Below, one piece after another: positions 1 through 8,904 of a stretch of 64,000 nt of DNA (the stretch's first letter is position 1; the number at the start of each line of letters is the position of its first letter). A model generated the notes under the pieces. It saw only the letters and a list, made by a program, of their open reading frames with translations. It had not been told where the DNA came from and made no database searches. A program made the position numbers and the translations under genes. Source of the DNA: Caldilineaceae bacterium (GTDB taxonomy: Bacteria > Chloroflexota > Anaerolineae > Caldilineales > Caldilineaceae); NCBI GenBank assembly GCA_022842065.1, contig JALHQH010000010.1, forward strand, positions 124,001 through 188,000, written 5' to 3'.

Positions 1-93
1 GCGGCCGTCTGGCTTTGCAGCGATGCCGCCCGCTTTGTCACTGGCATCGTCGTGCCGGTTGATGGTGGCTTTTCGGCGTTTGGTGGCGTGTAA
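1..93 (+). CDS. Short-chain dehydrogenase/reductase, C-terminal end (partial)
   Basis: Frame 1 is open from the first base to a TAA at 91-93 and encodes 30 residues. The motif LCSDAARFVTGIVVPVDGG is the usual C-terminal SDR signature, in which the last beta strand and loop close the NAD(P)-binding fold. The catalytic Ser-Tyr-Lys and the glycine-rich nucleotide loop lie outside the window, so substrate and cofactor cannot be given. It reads in the same direction as the following methyltransferase, about 100 bases away. Confidence 0.8.
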   Translation, partial: AAVWLCSDAARFVTGIVVPVDGGFSAFGGV

Positions 94-195
94 AACAACG
101 CAGCCGATCACGCAAGCAGGATTCGCAAATGAGCAATGTAATGGGAATGAACAATCCGGAAAATTTCACATAAAGTAACGTACGGAGAATTTTTG

Positions 196-861
196 ATGGC
201 GAAAAGTACGATTCAAGTAACTGAACCACTTTATGATTATCTCCTCTCGGTTTCGCTGCGCGAGCCAGAGTTACTCAGAAAATTGCGCGAAGAGACCGCA
301 AACATGGCGAACGCCGGCATGCAGATTTCGCCGGATCAGGGCCAGTTCATGCGCCTGTTGATCAAACTGTTGGGTGCCCGCCGGACCCTGGAAGTGGGCG
401 TTTTTACCGGCTACAGTTCGCTTTCCGTGGCGCTTGTACTGCCCGATAATGGTCAGATCATCGCCTGTGATGTCAGCGAGGAATATACGGCGATGGCCAA
501 ACGCTACTGGCACGCCGCTGGAATGCACCACAAGATCGACCTGCGCATTGGGCCGGCCGTCGATACACTAGCCGAACTGACTGCCGACGAGGCCAATCAC
601 GGCACCTTTGACTTTGCCTTTATCGATGCGGACAAAGCCAACTATGCCAACTACTTTGAAGCCGCGTTCAAATTGCTGCGCCGCGGTGGCCTGATCGCCA
701 TTGACAATGTGCTGTGGGGCGGCGATATCATCAACACCGAACGGCAGGACGAGGATACCAAGGCGCTGCGTGCTTTAAACCGTGCGCTGCATAAAGATGA
801 TCGGGTCGATGTCAGCATGGTGCCGATTGGCGATGGGTTGACGCTGGCGCGCAAGCGGTAG
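196..861 (+). CDS. Class I SAM-dependent O-methyltransferase (caffeoyl-CoA OMT-like)
   Basis: The 221-residue protein matches the Methyltransf_3 family, which transfers methyl from S-adenosylmethionine to catechol-like hydroxyls with a divalent metal. Visible are the SAM motif I (EVGVFTGYSSLSVAL), the acidic residue after strand 2 (IIACDVSEEY), the metal-binding FIDADKANY motif, and the later IDNVLWGGDI. The length is typical. ATG 196 is chosen over the adjacent TTG at 193 because a GGAG sits 8 bases upstream. The natural substrate is unknown; in bacteria these enzymes act on varied small phenolics. No obvious pathway partner adjoins. Confidence 0.88.
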   Translation: MAKSTIQVTEPLYDYLLSVSLREPELLRKLREETANMANAGMQISPDQGQFMRLLIKLLGARRTLEVGVFTGYSSLSVALVLPDNGQIIACDVSEEYTAMAKRYWHAAGMHHKIDLRIGPAVDTLAELTADEANHGTFDFAFIDADKANYANYFEAAFKLLRRGGLIAIDNVLWGGDIINTERQDEDTKALRALNRALHKDDRVDVSMVPIGDGLTLARKR

Positions 862-933
862 ATTGGTAAAGCGGTACATCAGGAAATCAGTACATTGGTA
901 AATCGGGATACAGGGATAGAGGAGAGGCTAATC

Positions 934-2082
934 TTGCAAGCAGGAGATGCGTGGGCGGCTGTGCCGAGTGATGCGGACTTTACGAGGCGCGTCCAACAGT
1001 TAGTCGCAGAACCGGTAGTGATCGCTTCCATTGAAGTGCTGCCGATCTATGATCGACTGCTGCTGCGGGCGCGGTCAACTGATGGGGCGACGGGTTACGC
1101 GTTGGCGAATAGTCGGCTCCGTTATCTACTGCCTATCTTGCAGGAGTTGGTGATTCCCTTTTTTGTCGGTAAAGATGCGCGCGATCTGGTGCAATTAGTC
1201 GATGGCGTCTACGCCCACAAAAGCAATTACAAATTGGCCGGTGTGGCCTTTTGGAATTGTGTCGGGCACGTTGAATTTGCCCTGCTCGATCTGCTGGGTA
1301 AGATAACTGATCAACCCGTTAGTGCACTCTTTGGCCCCAGCTTGCGCGCAGAGATGCCGATCTATCTTTCCAGTATGCGTCGCGATACCTCACCGGCAGC
1401 AGAGGTAGAATGGGTGGGCGAACGGCTGGCAGAGACTGGCGCGGGCGCGATCAAGCTTAAAATTGGCGGGCGGATGAGCCGTAATGCCGACGCGGCCCCC
1501 GGGCGCACCGCGGCCCTGATCGCACTGGCGCGGCGGACCTTTGGCGAGCAGGTGGCAATTTACGTCGATGCGAACAGCTCCTATGATGCCCCAACTGCGA
1601 TCGAAGTGGGCCGGATGTTGGAGACACATCAGGTAGGTTGGCTGGAGGAGCCGTGCCCCTTTGAGCATCATGCGGCGACCAAACAAGTCGCCGATGCGTT
1701 GACAATGGCAGTGGTGGGGGGTGAACAGGATACCAATCTGCACCAATTTGCCTGGATGATTGCGCAGCGTGGCGTTGATATGGTGCAGCCGGATCTGCTC
1801 TACAATGGCGGAATGATTCGCACCCTCCGTGTGGCGCGACTGGCGGCGGCGGCAGGTATGACCGTGGCGCCCCATAGTCCCCAAAGCGATCCGCTGGCCG
1901 CCTGTTTGCTTCATTTTGCGGCCATTGTGCCCAACTTGGGTGCCCATCAAGAATGGAGTGCCGTGAAACCAGTCGTGGCCCCGTGGTATCAGCCCAATTA
2001 TACGATTGTGGCCGGTAACGTAGCTGTGCCCACAGCCGCCGGGCTAGGTGTCACCTATGATGAAACGGTGCTCCCACCGTGA
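934..2082 (+). CDS. Mandelate racemase/muconate lactonizing enzyme family protein (enolase superfamily)
   Basis: This is an enolase-superfamily enzyme: it abstracts a proton alpha to a carboxylate with a bound Mg2+. Counted from the TTG at 934, a KxK motif lies at residues 174-176, acidic metal ligands at Asp212 (VDAN), Glu238 (EEP) and Glu264 (GGEQ), and a candidate catalytic His at 314 (APHSP). This layout fits the muconate-lactonizing/mandelate-racemase type. TTG 934 is preferred because GGAGAGG lies 6 bases upstream; an in-frame TTG at 895 would add 13 unlikely residues. Length about 382. The substrate, probably an acid sugar or amino-acid derivative, cannot be read from sequence. A second, divergent superfamily member lies at 59733-60923. 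Confidence 0.85.
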   Translation: MQAGDAWAAVPSDADFTRRVQQLVAEPVVIASIEVLPIYDRLLLRARSTDGATGYALANSRLRYLLPILQELVIPFFVGKDARDLVQLVDGVYAHKSNYKLAGVAFWNCVGHVEFALLDLLGKITDQPVSALFGPSLRAEMPIYLSSMRRDTSPAAEVEWVGERLAETGAGAIKLKIGGRMSRNADAAPGRTAALIALARRTFGEQVAIYVDANSSYDAPTAIEVGRMLETHQVGWLEEPCPFEHHAATKQVADALTMAVVGGEQDTNLHQFAWMIAQRGVDMVQPDLLYNGGMIRTLRVARLAAAAGMTVAPHSPQSDPLAACLLHFAAIVPNLGAHQEWSAVKPVVAPWYQPNYTIVAGNVAVPTAAGLGVTYDETVLPP

Positions 2083-2155
2083 GGTAGCCGTTGTTTGTGT
2101 CGCGTGCGAATATTATCCCCCTAACGCCAACACGCGTTAAATTGGAAGCTGAAGT

Positions 2156-2917
2156 ATGAAGAGCATTTTAGGTCGTTTATTTATCTTTGTGCTGGTCGCG
2201 ATTTTTGGACTGGTCACCTTTGGGTTTGGGTTTGTGTTGCTCAGCGCACTGGCCGTGGGCGTGGGCAGAGCTTTACAGCGGGCTGTGCCGACATTTTCTC
2301 TCTTTGAGGCAACCTTGCTCAGCCTGTTCTTTGGGCTGGTTACCGGCTATATTCTGCGCGGTCTCGTCCGTCTCTTTGTGCCGATCGAGCTGCGGGAACA
2401 AACGCCGGTCGATCCGGCAGAACCGGCCAAGGAAGCTGTCGCCGCCGAAAGTTATCACACCATCCCAGCCGAGCGCTTCTATCACAGCGAAGCCGAACGC
2501 ACCTGGGAAGCCTGGCTACGTTCCGAGCTAGCCAATGACATCTACATTGAATTTCAGGAAAAGCCGAACACGGTCTCTAATCTCAATAGCGTGCAGATCC
2601 AAGATCTGGCGATCCGCATGGCTGATGCCGGGCTAAATATAATCAAACGGGAAACGGGACGAGCGCGCCGGCTCAAGACTTCGCTCAAGGATCTACGCCA
2701 GGAGTTGAATGAGATGGGGCAGCGTCACTATGAAGATGCGGTATTGCGTCTGGCCCTGGCCGCCATTAACATGAATATGAACTTCTTTGGCGACAAACTA
2801 CGCGAACTCATCGGCACCCAGCGCTGGAACCAACCAACGACAAGTGCGGAGCAGGGTCAACCCACTGAGCGACCGTTTAATGAGCGGCCATTTAATGAAA
2901 GGCAGCAGTATGAGTGA
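2156..2917 (+). CDS. Two-helix membrane protein with helical cytoplasmic domain, function unknown
   Basis: I do not recognise the family. Two hydrophobic segments occupy roughly residues 5-35 and 45-75. They are followed by a soluble, charged, helix-rich domain (residues 95-220) and a short Gln/Glu-rich tail ending in a repeated PFNER unit. Its stop codon overlaps the start of the downstream GH4 glycosidase (ATGAGTGA at 2910-2917), so the two are probably co-translated. That coupling hints at a membrane-side role linked to sugar use, but this is inference. Confidence 0.7.
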   Translation: MKSILGRLFIFVLVAIFGLVTFGFGFVLLSALAVGVGRALQRAVPTFSLFEATLLSLFFGLVTGYILRGLVRLFVPIELREQTPVDPAEPAKEAVAAESYHTIPAERFYHSEAERTWEAWLRSELANDIYIEFQEKPNTVSNLNSVQIQDLAIRMADAGLNIIKRETGRARRLKTSLKDLRQELNEMGQRHYEDAVLRLALAAINMNMNFFGDKLRELIGTQRWNQPTTSAEQGQPTERPFNERPFNERQQYE

Positions 2918-4298
2918 GATGCGCGTTCAGCACCCCAAAGTTGTCGTCATCGGGGCAGGCAGCCTCTTTTTTGGGCGGCAGGCAATCTGGCAGATGGTTC
3001 ATTCGCCGCACCTGAATCACGGCACCCTCGCCCTCGTTGATACCGATCCCAAGCGCCTGGAGCAAATGGCCACCTTAGCCAACATGGTTGTGCGTGAAAC
3101 GGGCGTAGCGCTCAAGATCGAAGCGGCCAACGATTGGAACGATGTGCTGAGCGATGCAGATTTTGTCGTCCTCAGCTTTGCGCGCGAGACCGTCAAGTAT
3201 CGGGGCATTGACTGTGCAATCTCAGAAAAATATGGCATCCGTATGTGTTCGGGCGACACGATTGGCCCTGGTGGCGTCTTTCGCGCCATGCGTGAATTCC
3301 CGCTGATCCTCGACTGTGTTAAGGACATCGAACGGCTTTGCCCCAATGCGTGGGTGATCAACTATATCAATCCCTCGACCGTACATGGTATTGGTCTCGC
3401 CCGTTATGCCCCTCAATTGAAGAGTTTTGCGCTCTGTGATAGCCTGCACATGCCGCACATCAAACGGCGTTACGCCCTGCGCGCCGGGCTGATCAAGGCC
3501 GATAGCGCGTACGATGCGGCGATTGAGCAGGCCTTTGACCTGCGCATTGCCGGGGTCAATCACTTCACTTGGATGCTCAAGGCCGAGTACGACGGCAAGG
3601 ATGTAATGGGACGGATTGCCGAGTGGTTACGTCAGGAAGCGGCAACGGAAGATACCGGCGGCGACACCGGCGCGAAGGCACTCTATAACAACACGATTGC
3701 CCATCAGCTCTATGGCGTCTTTGGCTATATTCCGGTCTGCGTGGCCCACACCAAAGAGTATGTCAGCTTTTACCAGGGGCTGGGTCAATTAAAAGAGATC
3801 GTACCACCGCTCAAAATCTGGGAGACCGAAGATCGCTACGACCGCCACGAGGCAATGTGGCAACAGGTAGCTGGTTTTGTCAGCGGGCGCACGCCGATTG
3901 CCACCTATATGACGACCTTTGGCCCTGATCATGCTACCGATATCATCGAAAATATGGTCGGCAACCTGGGCAAACCCTTCTATGTCAACACGGCAAACCA
4001 GGGCGCGGTGACCAATATGGCGGACGACGCGTTCTTGGAACTGCTCTGTGACATTGACATGAACGGTCCACGCCCACGCCCCGTCGGCGCGATGCCCCGT
4101 GGACTGCGCGGGATGCAGGAAATTGTACTCGACACCCACGAGTTAACCGCCGAAGCCGTCGCCAAGTGTGACATGACCCTGCTCCGCCGCGCCCTGCTCA
4201 CCGATCCCCTGGTCACCTCGATTGCCGACGCCGACGCCATTCTGCGCGAGCTGCTAGCCGCCGAGCGCGATGTGTTGCCGGCATGCTGGTTTGCGTAA
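2910..4298 (+). CDS. Glycoside hydrolase family 4 (NAD+/Mn2+-dependent alpha-glucosidase/galactosidase type)
   Basis: The 462-residue protein fits GH4, whose members hydrolyse glycosides by an NAD+-dependent oxidation-elimination mechanism with a divalent metal. Near the N terminus, VVVIGAGSLFFG is the Rossmann nucleotide loop. GDTIGPGGVFRAMR, NYINPST, the Cys of ALCDSLH and the His of GVNHFTW match the conserved substrate and metal sites. The real start is ATG 2910 behind AAAGG, overlapping the upstream membrane protein by 8 bases. Sugar specificity (gluco, galacto or galacturono) and anomer cannot be decided here. It converges on the thiamine pyrophosphokinase gene. Confidence 0.9.
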   Translation: MSEMRVQHPKVVVIGAGSLFFGRQAIWQMVHSPHLNHGTLALVDTDPKRLEQMATLANMVVRETGVALKIEAANDWNDVLSDADFVVLSFARETVKYRGIDCAISEKYGIRMCSGDTIGPGGVFRAMREFPLILDCVKDIERLCPNAWVINYINPSTVHGIGLARYAPQLKSFALCDSLHMPHIKRRYALRAGLIKADSAYDAAIEQAFDLRIAGVNHFTWMLKAEYDGKDVMGRIAEWLRQEAATEDTGGDTGAKALYNNTIAHQLYGVFGYIPVCVAHTKEYVSFYQGLGQLKEIVPPLKIWETEDRYDRHEAMWQQVAGFVSGRTPIATYMTTFGPDHATDIIENMVGNLGKPFYVNTANQGAVTNMADDAFLELLCDIDMNGPRPRPVGAMPRGLRGMQEIVLDTHELTAEAVAKCDMTLLRRALLTDPLVTSIADADAILRELLAAERDVLPACWFA

Positions 4299-4341
4299 GC
4301 GACTACCGATTTTTTGCCGACCCACCAGCAGCCGACGGTTG

Positions 4342-4989
4342 TCAACCCAGGGTAGCCAACGTCTGCACGATCAGCAGGCGCCCGCTGCTTATGCGCACGC
4401 TGGCGGGCGTTTCGCTCACTTCATTGCTGATGCCACGGGTGCTGCCAAAGTGCAAGGTCTGGTTGTGCAGAGGATAACGCATGCCCGTGTAGGTAATCCC
4501 GGTAACCTGTTCACTGAGGGGCAAGGCACTCACGGTGTCGCCCACCGCGGCGGCAAAGGTGATCGTTTGATTGGGGGGAATTAGTTGCACCAGTTGATGA
4601 CCTTCGACCAATTGCAAGGTCGCCGGCCAGGTACGTTGGGCAAGAATCAAGATATTTGCCAACATCTGGTCGAGCCGTCCGCCCATTGCGCCCACGAGGA
4701 GAAGTTCGCTGGCCCCGGCCTTGAGCGCAAAATCTAACGCTAGTTCCAGATCAGTCTCATTTTTGGTGACAGGATGTCGTTCCACCTGCACCCCGTCCCG
4801 TGCCAAACGTTGCACCACGCTGGCATCAACACTATCGAGATCACCGACCAGCGCATGAGGATTGCGCCCTAGGGCCAGACAATGGTTGACGCCCCCATCG
4901 GCCGCCACCCAATAATCATCCGGCCGCAGCCAACGGCGTAAAAGGTCATAATCCGCGATTACGCCGTTGATAAAGATGATGGCCCGCAT
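4342..4989 (-). CDS. thiN: Thiamine diphosphokinase (thiamine pyrophosphokinase)
   Basis: The enzyme transfers pyrophosphate from ATP to thiamine, giving the cofactor thiamine diphosphate. Recognisable family motifs are AADGGVNHC, LVGDLDSVD, TKNETDLELALDFA (the Asp/Glu cluster that binds Mg-ATP) and GAMGGRLDQMLANI, followed by the C-terminal thiamine-binding domain (TGMRYPL, GTRGISNE). ATG 4989 gives 215 residues, normal for the family; an upstream TTG would overlap the preceding gene. It follows the DUF456 gene by 5 bases, so it is probably its distal partner in the same transcript. Confidence 0.9.
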   Translation of the reverse strand: MRAIIFINGVIADYDLLRRWLRPDDYWVAADGGVNHCLALGRNPHALVGDLDSVDASVVQRLARDGVQVERHPVTKNETDLELALDFALKAGASELLLVGAMGGRLDQMLANILILAQRTWPATLQLVEGHQLVQLIPPNQTITFAAAVGDTVSALPLSEQVTGITYTGMRYPLHNQTLHFGSTRGISNEVSETPASVRISSGRLLIVQTLATLG

Positions 4990-4994
4990 GGCGA

Positions 4995-5519
4995 TTATGT
5001 CCAAAAGGCTTGCCAGAGGAAAATGGCGATCATGAGCAAGGCAAGCAATAATTCGATCAACGTTGCCACAGCTACACCGCTAATATAGGCCCGAACAGCC
5101 GCCGTCGCCGCCTGTTCATCGCCGCGAATGCGATATTCGACAAACCACATGCCCGCCAAGGCACCGATGAGAGCACCAAAGAGGGTGCCAATAATCGGGA
5201 TGGCGCTTAACAACAGCCCACCGGCAACCCCCCCAAGAATTGCGCCCCCGATCGCCCGCCAACTAACGCCAGCACGCCGGCTAATCGCCGGGGCCAACAA
5301 CAGATTAACGCCCCAACCAGCCGCCATGATCACAGCGAGGACGATCAACGTTGGCCAGCCAATCTGCGCAAAATTATCACCCCAAGCCCAGAGCAAGATC
5401 CCCAGCCAGATCAACGGCAGACCGGGCAGCAACGGCACGATCACACCGATAAAGCCAATTCCCATTAAAATAATCGCCACAACGGCCAGTACAGAGAAAC
5501 CATCCATGAATTCAGGCAC
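4995..5519 (-). CDS. DUF456 family integral membrane protein
   Basis: The 174-residue, very hydrophobic protein has about five to six membrane segments. The stretch VPLLPGLPLIWLG near residue 30 and the glycine-rich central helices (AIGGAILGGVAGG) are typical of DUF456 proteins. No enzymatic residues are evident and the family function is unknown. A GTG start is used; an ATG four codons in is an alternative. It lies 9 bases after the receiver-kinase gene and 5 bases before thiN, consistent with one transcript from the glycogen cluster through thiN. Confidence 0.8.
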   Translation of the reverse strand: MPEFMDGFSVLAVVAIILMGIGFIGVIVPLLPGLPLIWLGILLWAWGDNFAQIGWPTLIVLAVIMAAGWGVNLLLAPAISRRAGVSWRAIGGAILGGVAGGLLLSAIPIIGTLFGALIGALAGMWFVEYRIRGDEQAATAAVRAYISGVAVATLIELLLALLMIAIFLWQAFWT

Positions 5520-5528
5520 TTTCCCGAT

Positions 5529-6659
5529 CTACGTGTCGAGAGCCGCCGGCAGCCAAAGGGTAAAGGTGCTGCCTTTGCCATGCTGGCTCTCGATCTCCAA
5601 GGTACCACCATGCAGGTGGGCAACATGCCGAATCAGGGCAAGGCTCAAGCCGGCCCCCGGCTCGGTGCGATTATCCCGATCCACTTGTTCAAAGGCAGTG
5701 GCAAATTGTTCAAGCTGTTGGGTGGGAATGCCAGCCCCTTCATCGCGGATTCGCAACCCGACATAGGTATCAGTTGGCAACAGTTCCACCGAAAGCCAGA
5801 TCTGCTTGGAGTCGGCCCGCCGGTAACGGACAGCGTTATCCATCAGACGGCGCAAGGCTTCGCGCACCATCTCGGCATCGGCAAAAACAGCAGCATTCTG
5901 GTTCTTCAGCGAAAAGTCCACTTCTAGTTCCGCGGCATCCAAACGAAAGGCAAACTCTTGCAGAGTATCGCGCAATAACTCCCACGCCTGCACCTTAACA
6001 ATGTCTGTCGTATTGAGCTGCCGGTTCTGCAACTCGGCCAGCAGCAGAAATGTCTCAATTAGTTGCTGCAAGCGCCGACCACCATCGAGAATGGCCGAAG
6101 CGGAGGTCCGTAACTCATCGACATTGAAATTACCCCTGGTGACATCGAGCAGATATTCGGCATAGCCCAGCACAAAGGTGAGCGGCGTGCGGAATTCATG
6201 TTGCAGAATGCCGACAATCCGATCACGCAGGGCATTCATCTGCTCCTGCATCTCATCTTGCATAATCTGGCGGCGGCGCAGCGCATTGTTGATTGCGGCG
6301 ATCAGGTCGTTACTATCAACCGGCTTGGTGAGATAATCTTCAATGCCGATCTCTTTGGCCATTCGCCGATCGGCCACAGAAGTCCGCGCGGTCAGAAAGA
6401 TAAAGGGCAGTGTCCGCAATTTATTATCGGCGCGGGCGTGTTTGAGCAACGTATAACCATCCATGCCTGGCATCATAATATCACACAGGATCATGTCAGG
6501 CTTATTGTCCTTGAGCCAGTCCAGTGCATCAAACCCATCTTTGGATGAATGCACAGCAAAGTTGAATGATTCCAAAATCTCACAGATTGCCATGTTGAGA
6601 TCAGGATTATCTTCGACCACGAGAATCGTCGCGCGCGGCGGGGATTGCATTGACATCAT
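5529..6659 (-). CDS. Hybrid response regulator - histidine kinase
   Basis: An N-terminal receiver domain (about residues 10-125) carries the acidic pocket (VVEDN), the phospho-acceptor Asp in ILCDIMMPGMDG, and the conserved Thr and Lys (FLTART, YLTKPVD). It is followed by a HisKA dimerisation helix with the H-box LQHEFRTPLTF and an HATPase_c domain with N-box (RLMDNAVRY), G1 (DEGAGIP) and a reduced G2 (GAGLSLAL). There is no membrane segment, so it is cytosolic and probably relays phosphate from another kinase. The start lies 1 base after the glgB stop, so it is likely co-expressed with glycogen genes. It could sense energy status; that is inference. Confidence 0.88.
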   Translation of the reverse strand: MMSMQSPPRATILVVEDNPDLNMAICEILESFNFAVHSSKDGFDALDWLKDNKPDMILCDIMMPGMDGYTLLKHARADNKLRTLPFIFLTARTSVADRRMAKEIGIEDYLTKPVDSNDLIAAINNALRRRQIMQDEMQEQMNALRDRIVGILQHEFRTPLTFVLGYAEYLLDVTRGNFNVDELRTSASAILDGGRRLQQLIETFLLLAELQNRQLNTTDIVKVQAWELLRDTLQEFAFRLDAAELEVDFSLKNQNAAVFADAEMVREALRRLMDNAVRYRRADSKQIWLSVELLPTDTYVGLRIRDEGAGIPTQQLEQFATAFEQVDRDNRTEPGAGLSLALIRHVAHLHGGTLEIESQHGKGSTFTLWLPAALDT

Positions 6660-6660
6660 A

Positions 6661-8883
6661 TCAGGCGGATCCTTCAGGCTTTAAAATAGTCACACCAAGG
6701 GGTGGCAGATTGATGAGTGCAGAATGCGAACAATTCTGCCAGGCAAGGGCTTGGGCCTCGATCAACATGGCATTGCGCACATCGCTGCCACCAAAGTCAT
6801 GCCAGTCGCTATTCATAATTTCCCGATAGTGGCCGGGTTGGGGCAGACCGAGACGATAATCCAAGCGCGGTACGGGGGTAAAGTTGCAAGCAATGACTAG
6901 CAAATTGGCCGGATCCCGCCCACGGCGGATAAAACTGACCACCGACTGTTCAGCATCGCTCATATCCACCCAGGCAAAGCCCGCCCAACTGGAATCAACC
7001 TGATGGAGGGCGCCCTCACGCAGATAAAGCTGATTAAGCTCGGCCACAAAGTGTTGCAATTGGCGATGGTCTTGATAGTCGAGCAGATGCCAATCTAAAC
7101 TTTTTGCTTCATTCCACTCAGTATCCTGACCAAACTCGCCCCCCATGAAAAGTAACTTTTTACCCGGATGGCCGATCATATAGGCATAGAGTGCGCGCAG
7201 ATTGGCATATTGCCGCCAACGGTCACCGGGCATCTTGCTCAACATCGAGCGCTTGAGATGCACCACTTCGTCATGGCTAAAGGGGAGGACGAAATTTTCG
7301 CTAAAAGCGTAGACCAAACTAAAGGTGATCTGATTCTGGTAATAACGCCGGTGAATGGGATCGAACGTAAAGTAGGCCAACATGTCGTTCATCCAGCCCA
7401 TGTTCCACTTTAGATCAAAGCCCAGGCCACCGGCATAGGTGGGACGGGTAACCATCGGCCAGGAGGTGCTTTCTTCCGCATAGGTCAACGTGCCGGGCGC
7501 TTCTTGGTGCACCAGTTCGTTGAAGCGGCGCAAGAAATCGATCGCCTCTAAGTTTTCGCGACCACCATAGCGGTTGGGGAGCCAATCATCCGGCTCGCGA
7601 CTGTAATCAAGATAAAGCATAGAGGCCACCGCATCGACGCGTAGCCCATCCAGGTGATATTTCTTGAGCCAGAAAAGGGCGCTACTGAGCAGAAAGTTGC
7701 GCACCTCATTGCGCCCAAAATTAAAGATCTTGGTCCCCCAGTCGCGATGTTCCCCTTGCCGTGGATCGGCATGTTCATAAAGGTGCGTGCCATCAAAAAA
7801 GGCCAGGCCGTGAGCATCGCGCGGGAAATGGGCCGGCACCCAGTCGAGAATCACCCCGATGTTATGTTGGTGGCAGTAATCGACAAAGTACATAAAGTCA
7901 TCGGGCGTACCAAAGCGACTGGTGGGGGCGAAATAGCCAATGGCCTGGTAACCCCACGACCCATCAAAGGGATGCTCGGTGATCGGCAACAGTTCAAGGT
8001 GGGTGTAACCCATCTGCTGCACATAGTCAACCAGTTGATGTGCCAAGTCGCGATAATTCAGGAAGCCATTGTCTTCAGGTACCCTGCGCCAGCTCCCTAG
8101 ATGCACTTCATAGATGTTGATGGGCTGATCCAATCCCTGCCGCTCGGCGCGCGTTTCCATCCAGCCCTGATCATGCCATCGGTATTTATCAATATTCCAG
8201 AAGCGCGAGGCTGTATTCGGCCGCACTTCGGCATAGAAACCATAGGGATCAGTCTTATCAACTTCATAGCCCCGTTCACGCGATTTGATCGAATACTTAT
8301 AGGAGACGCCCTCCGGCAGGTTGGGGATAAAAAGTTCCCAGATCCCGTTGTGTACTTGCATGGGGTGGGTGCGGTTGTCCCAGTCGTTGAAAGGGCCGAT
8401 GACGCTGACGCGCAAGGCGTTGGGGGCCCAGACCGCAAAGTTAACCCCTTGTACGCCATCATTGATATGGAGATGGGCACCCAGCTTTTCATAACTTTCC
8501 CAAAAGTTGCCCTCACCGTGCAGATGAAGCTCAAAGTCAGTCAGCATAAGTGGAAAGCGGTAGGGGTCTTCGATCTCATGCTCGTTACCTTGCGGATCAA
8601 CAAGGCAGAGGCGATAAGGGAAAGGTGCCGTATCACCAGGAAAGAAGCCGGTAAAAAAACCAGCAGGATGTACCTTTTGTAACGAGTGACGCGCCCCAGT
8701 CTCGCCATGGAGCAGCGTCACGGCGTCATCGAGTGGCCGAAAAGTACGAATGATGATCCCGGCTGCGCCATTAACAGTGGTGAGATGAGGACCCAGGAAA
8801 TCATAAGGTGCGCCGTGATATCCGCCGATAATTGCCGCGATTTCAGCCATACTTTCGGATTGATCAGGTACGGTTTGGGTCAT
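6661..8883 (-). CDS. glgB: 1,4-alpha-glucan (glycogen) branching enzyme, GH13
   Basis: The enzyme cuts alpha-1,4 glucan chains and re-attaches them through alpha-1,6 bonds. The 740-residue protein has the usual order: N-terminal beta-sandwich modules (CBM48 around residues 125-225, [17 protein letters not shown]), a GH13 barrel, and a C-terminal all-beta domain. Catalytic motifs are present: nucleophile Asp in [10 protein letters not shown], acid/base Glu in TYAEEST, and FSHDEVVH for the transition-state site. It is translationally close to both neighbours (21 bases from the glycosyltransferase, 1 base to the kinase), forming a glycogen operon that lacks glgC and glgX here. Confidence 0.95.
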   Translation of the reverse strand: MTQTVPDQSESMAEIAAIIGGYHGAPYDFLGPHLTTVNGAAGIIIRTFRPLDDAVTLLHGETGARHSLQKVHPAGFFTGFFPGDTAPFPYRLCLVDPQGNEHEIEDPYRFPLMLTDFELHLHGEGNFWESYEKLGAHLHINDGVQGVNFAVWAPNALRVSVIGPFNDWDNRTHPMQVHNGIWELFIPNLPEGVSYKYSIKSRERGYEVDKTDPYGFYAEVRPNTASRFWNIDKYRWHDQGWMETRAERQGLDQPINIYEVHLGSWRRVPEDNGFLNYRDLAHQLVDYVQQMGYTHLELLPITEHPFDGSWGYQAIGYFAPTSRFGTPDDFMYFVDYCHQHNIGVILDWVPAHFPRDAHGLAFFDGTHLYEHADPRQGEHRDWGTKIFNFGRNEVRNFLLSSALFWLKKYHLDGLRVDAVASMLYLDYSREPDDWLPNRYGGRENLEAIDFLRRFNELVHQEAPGTLTYAEESTSWPMVTRPTYAGGLGFDLKWNMGWMNDMLAYFTFDPIHRRYYQNQITFSLVYAFSENFVLPFSHDEVVHLKRSMLSKMPGDRWRQYANLRALYAYMIGHPGKKLLFMGGEFGQDTEWNEAKSLDWHLLDYQDHRQLQHFVAELNQLYLREGALHQVDSSWAGFAWVDMSDAEQSVVSFIRRGRDPANLLVIACNFTPVPRLDYRLGLPQPGHYREIMNSDWHDFGGSDVRNAMLIEAQALAWQNCSHSALINLPPLGVTILKPEGSA

Positions 8884-8904
8884 TGGTTTCTCTCAATATT
8901 GGAG

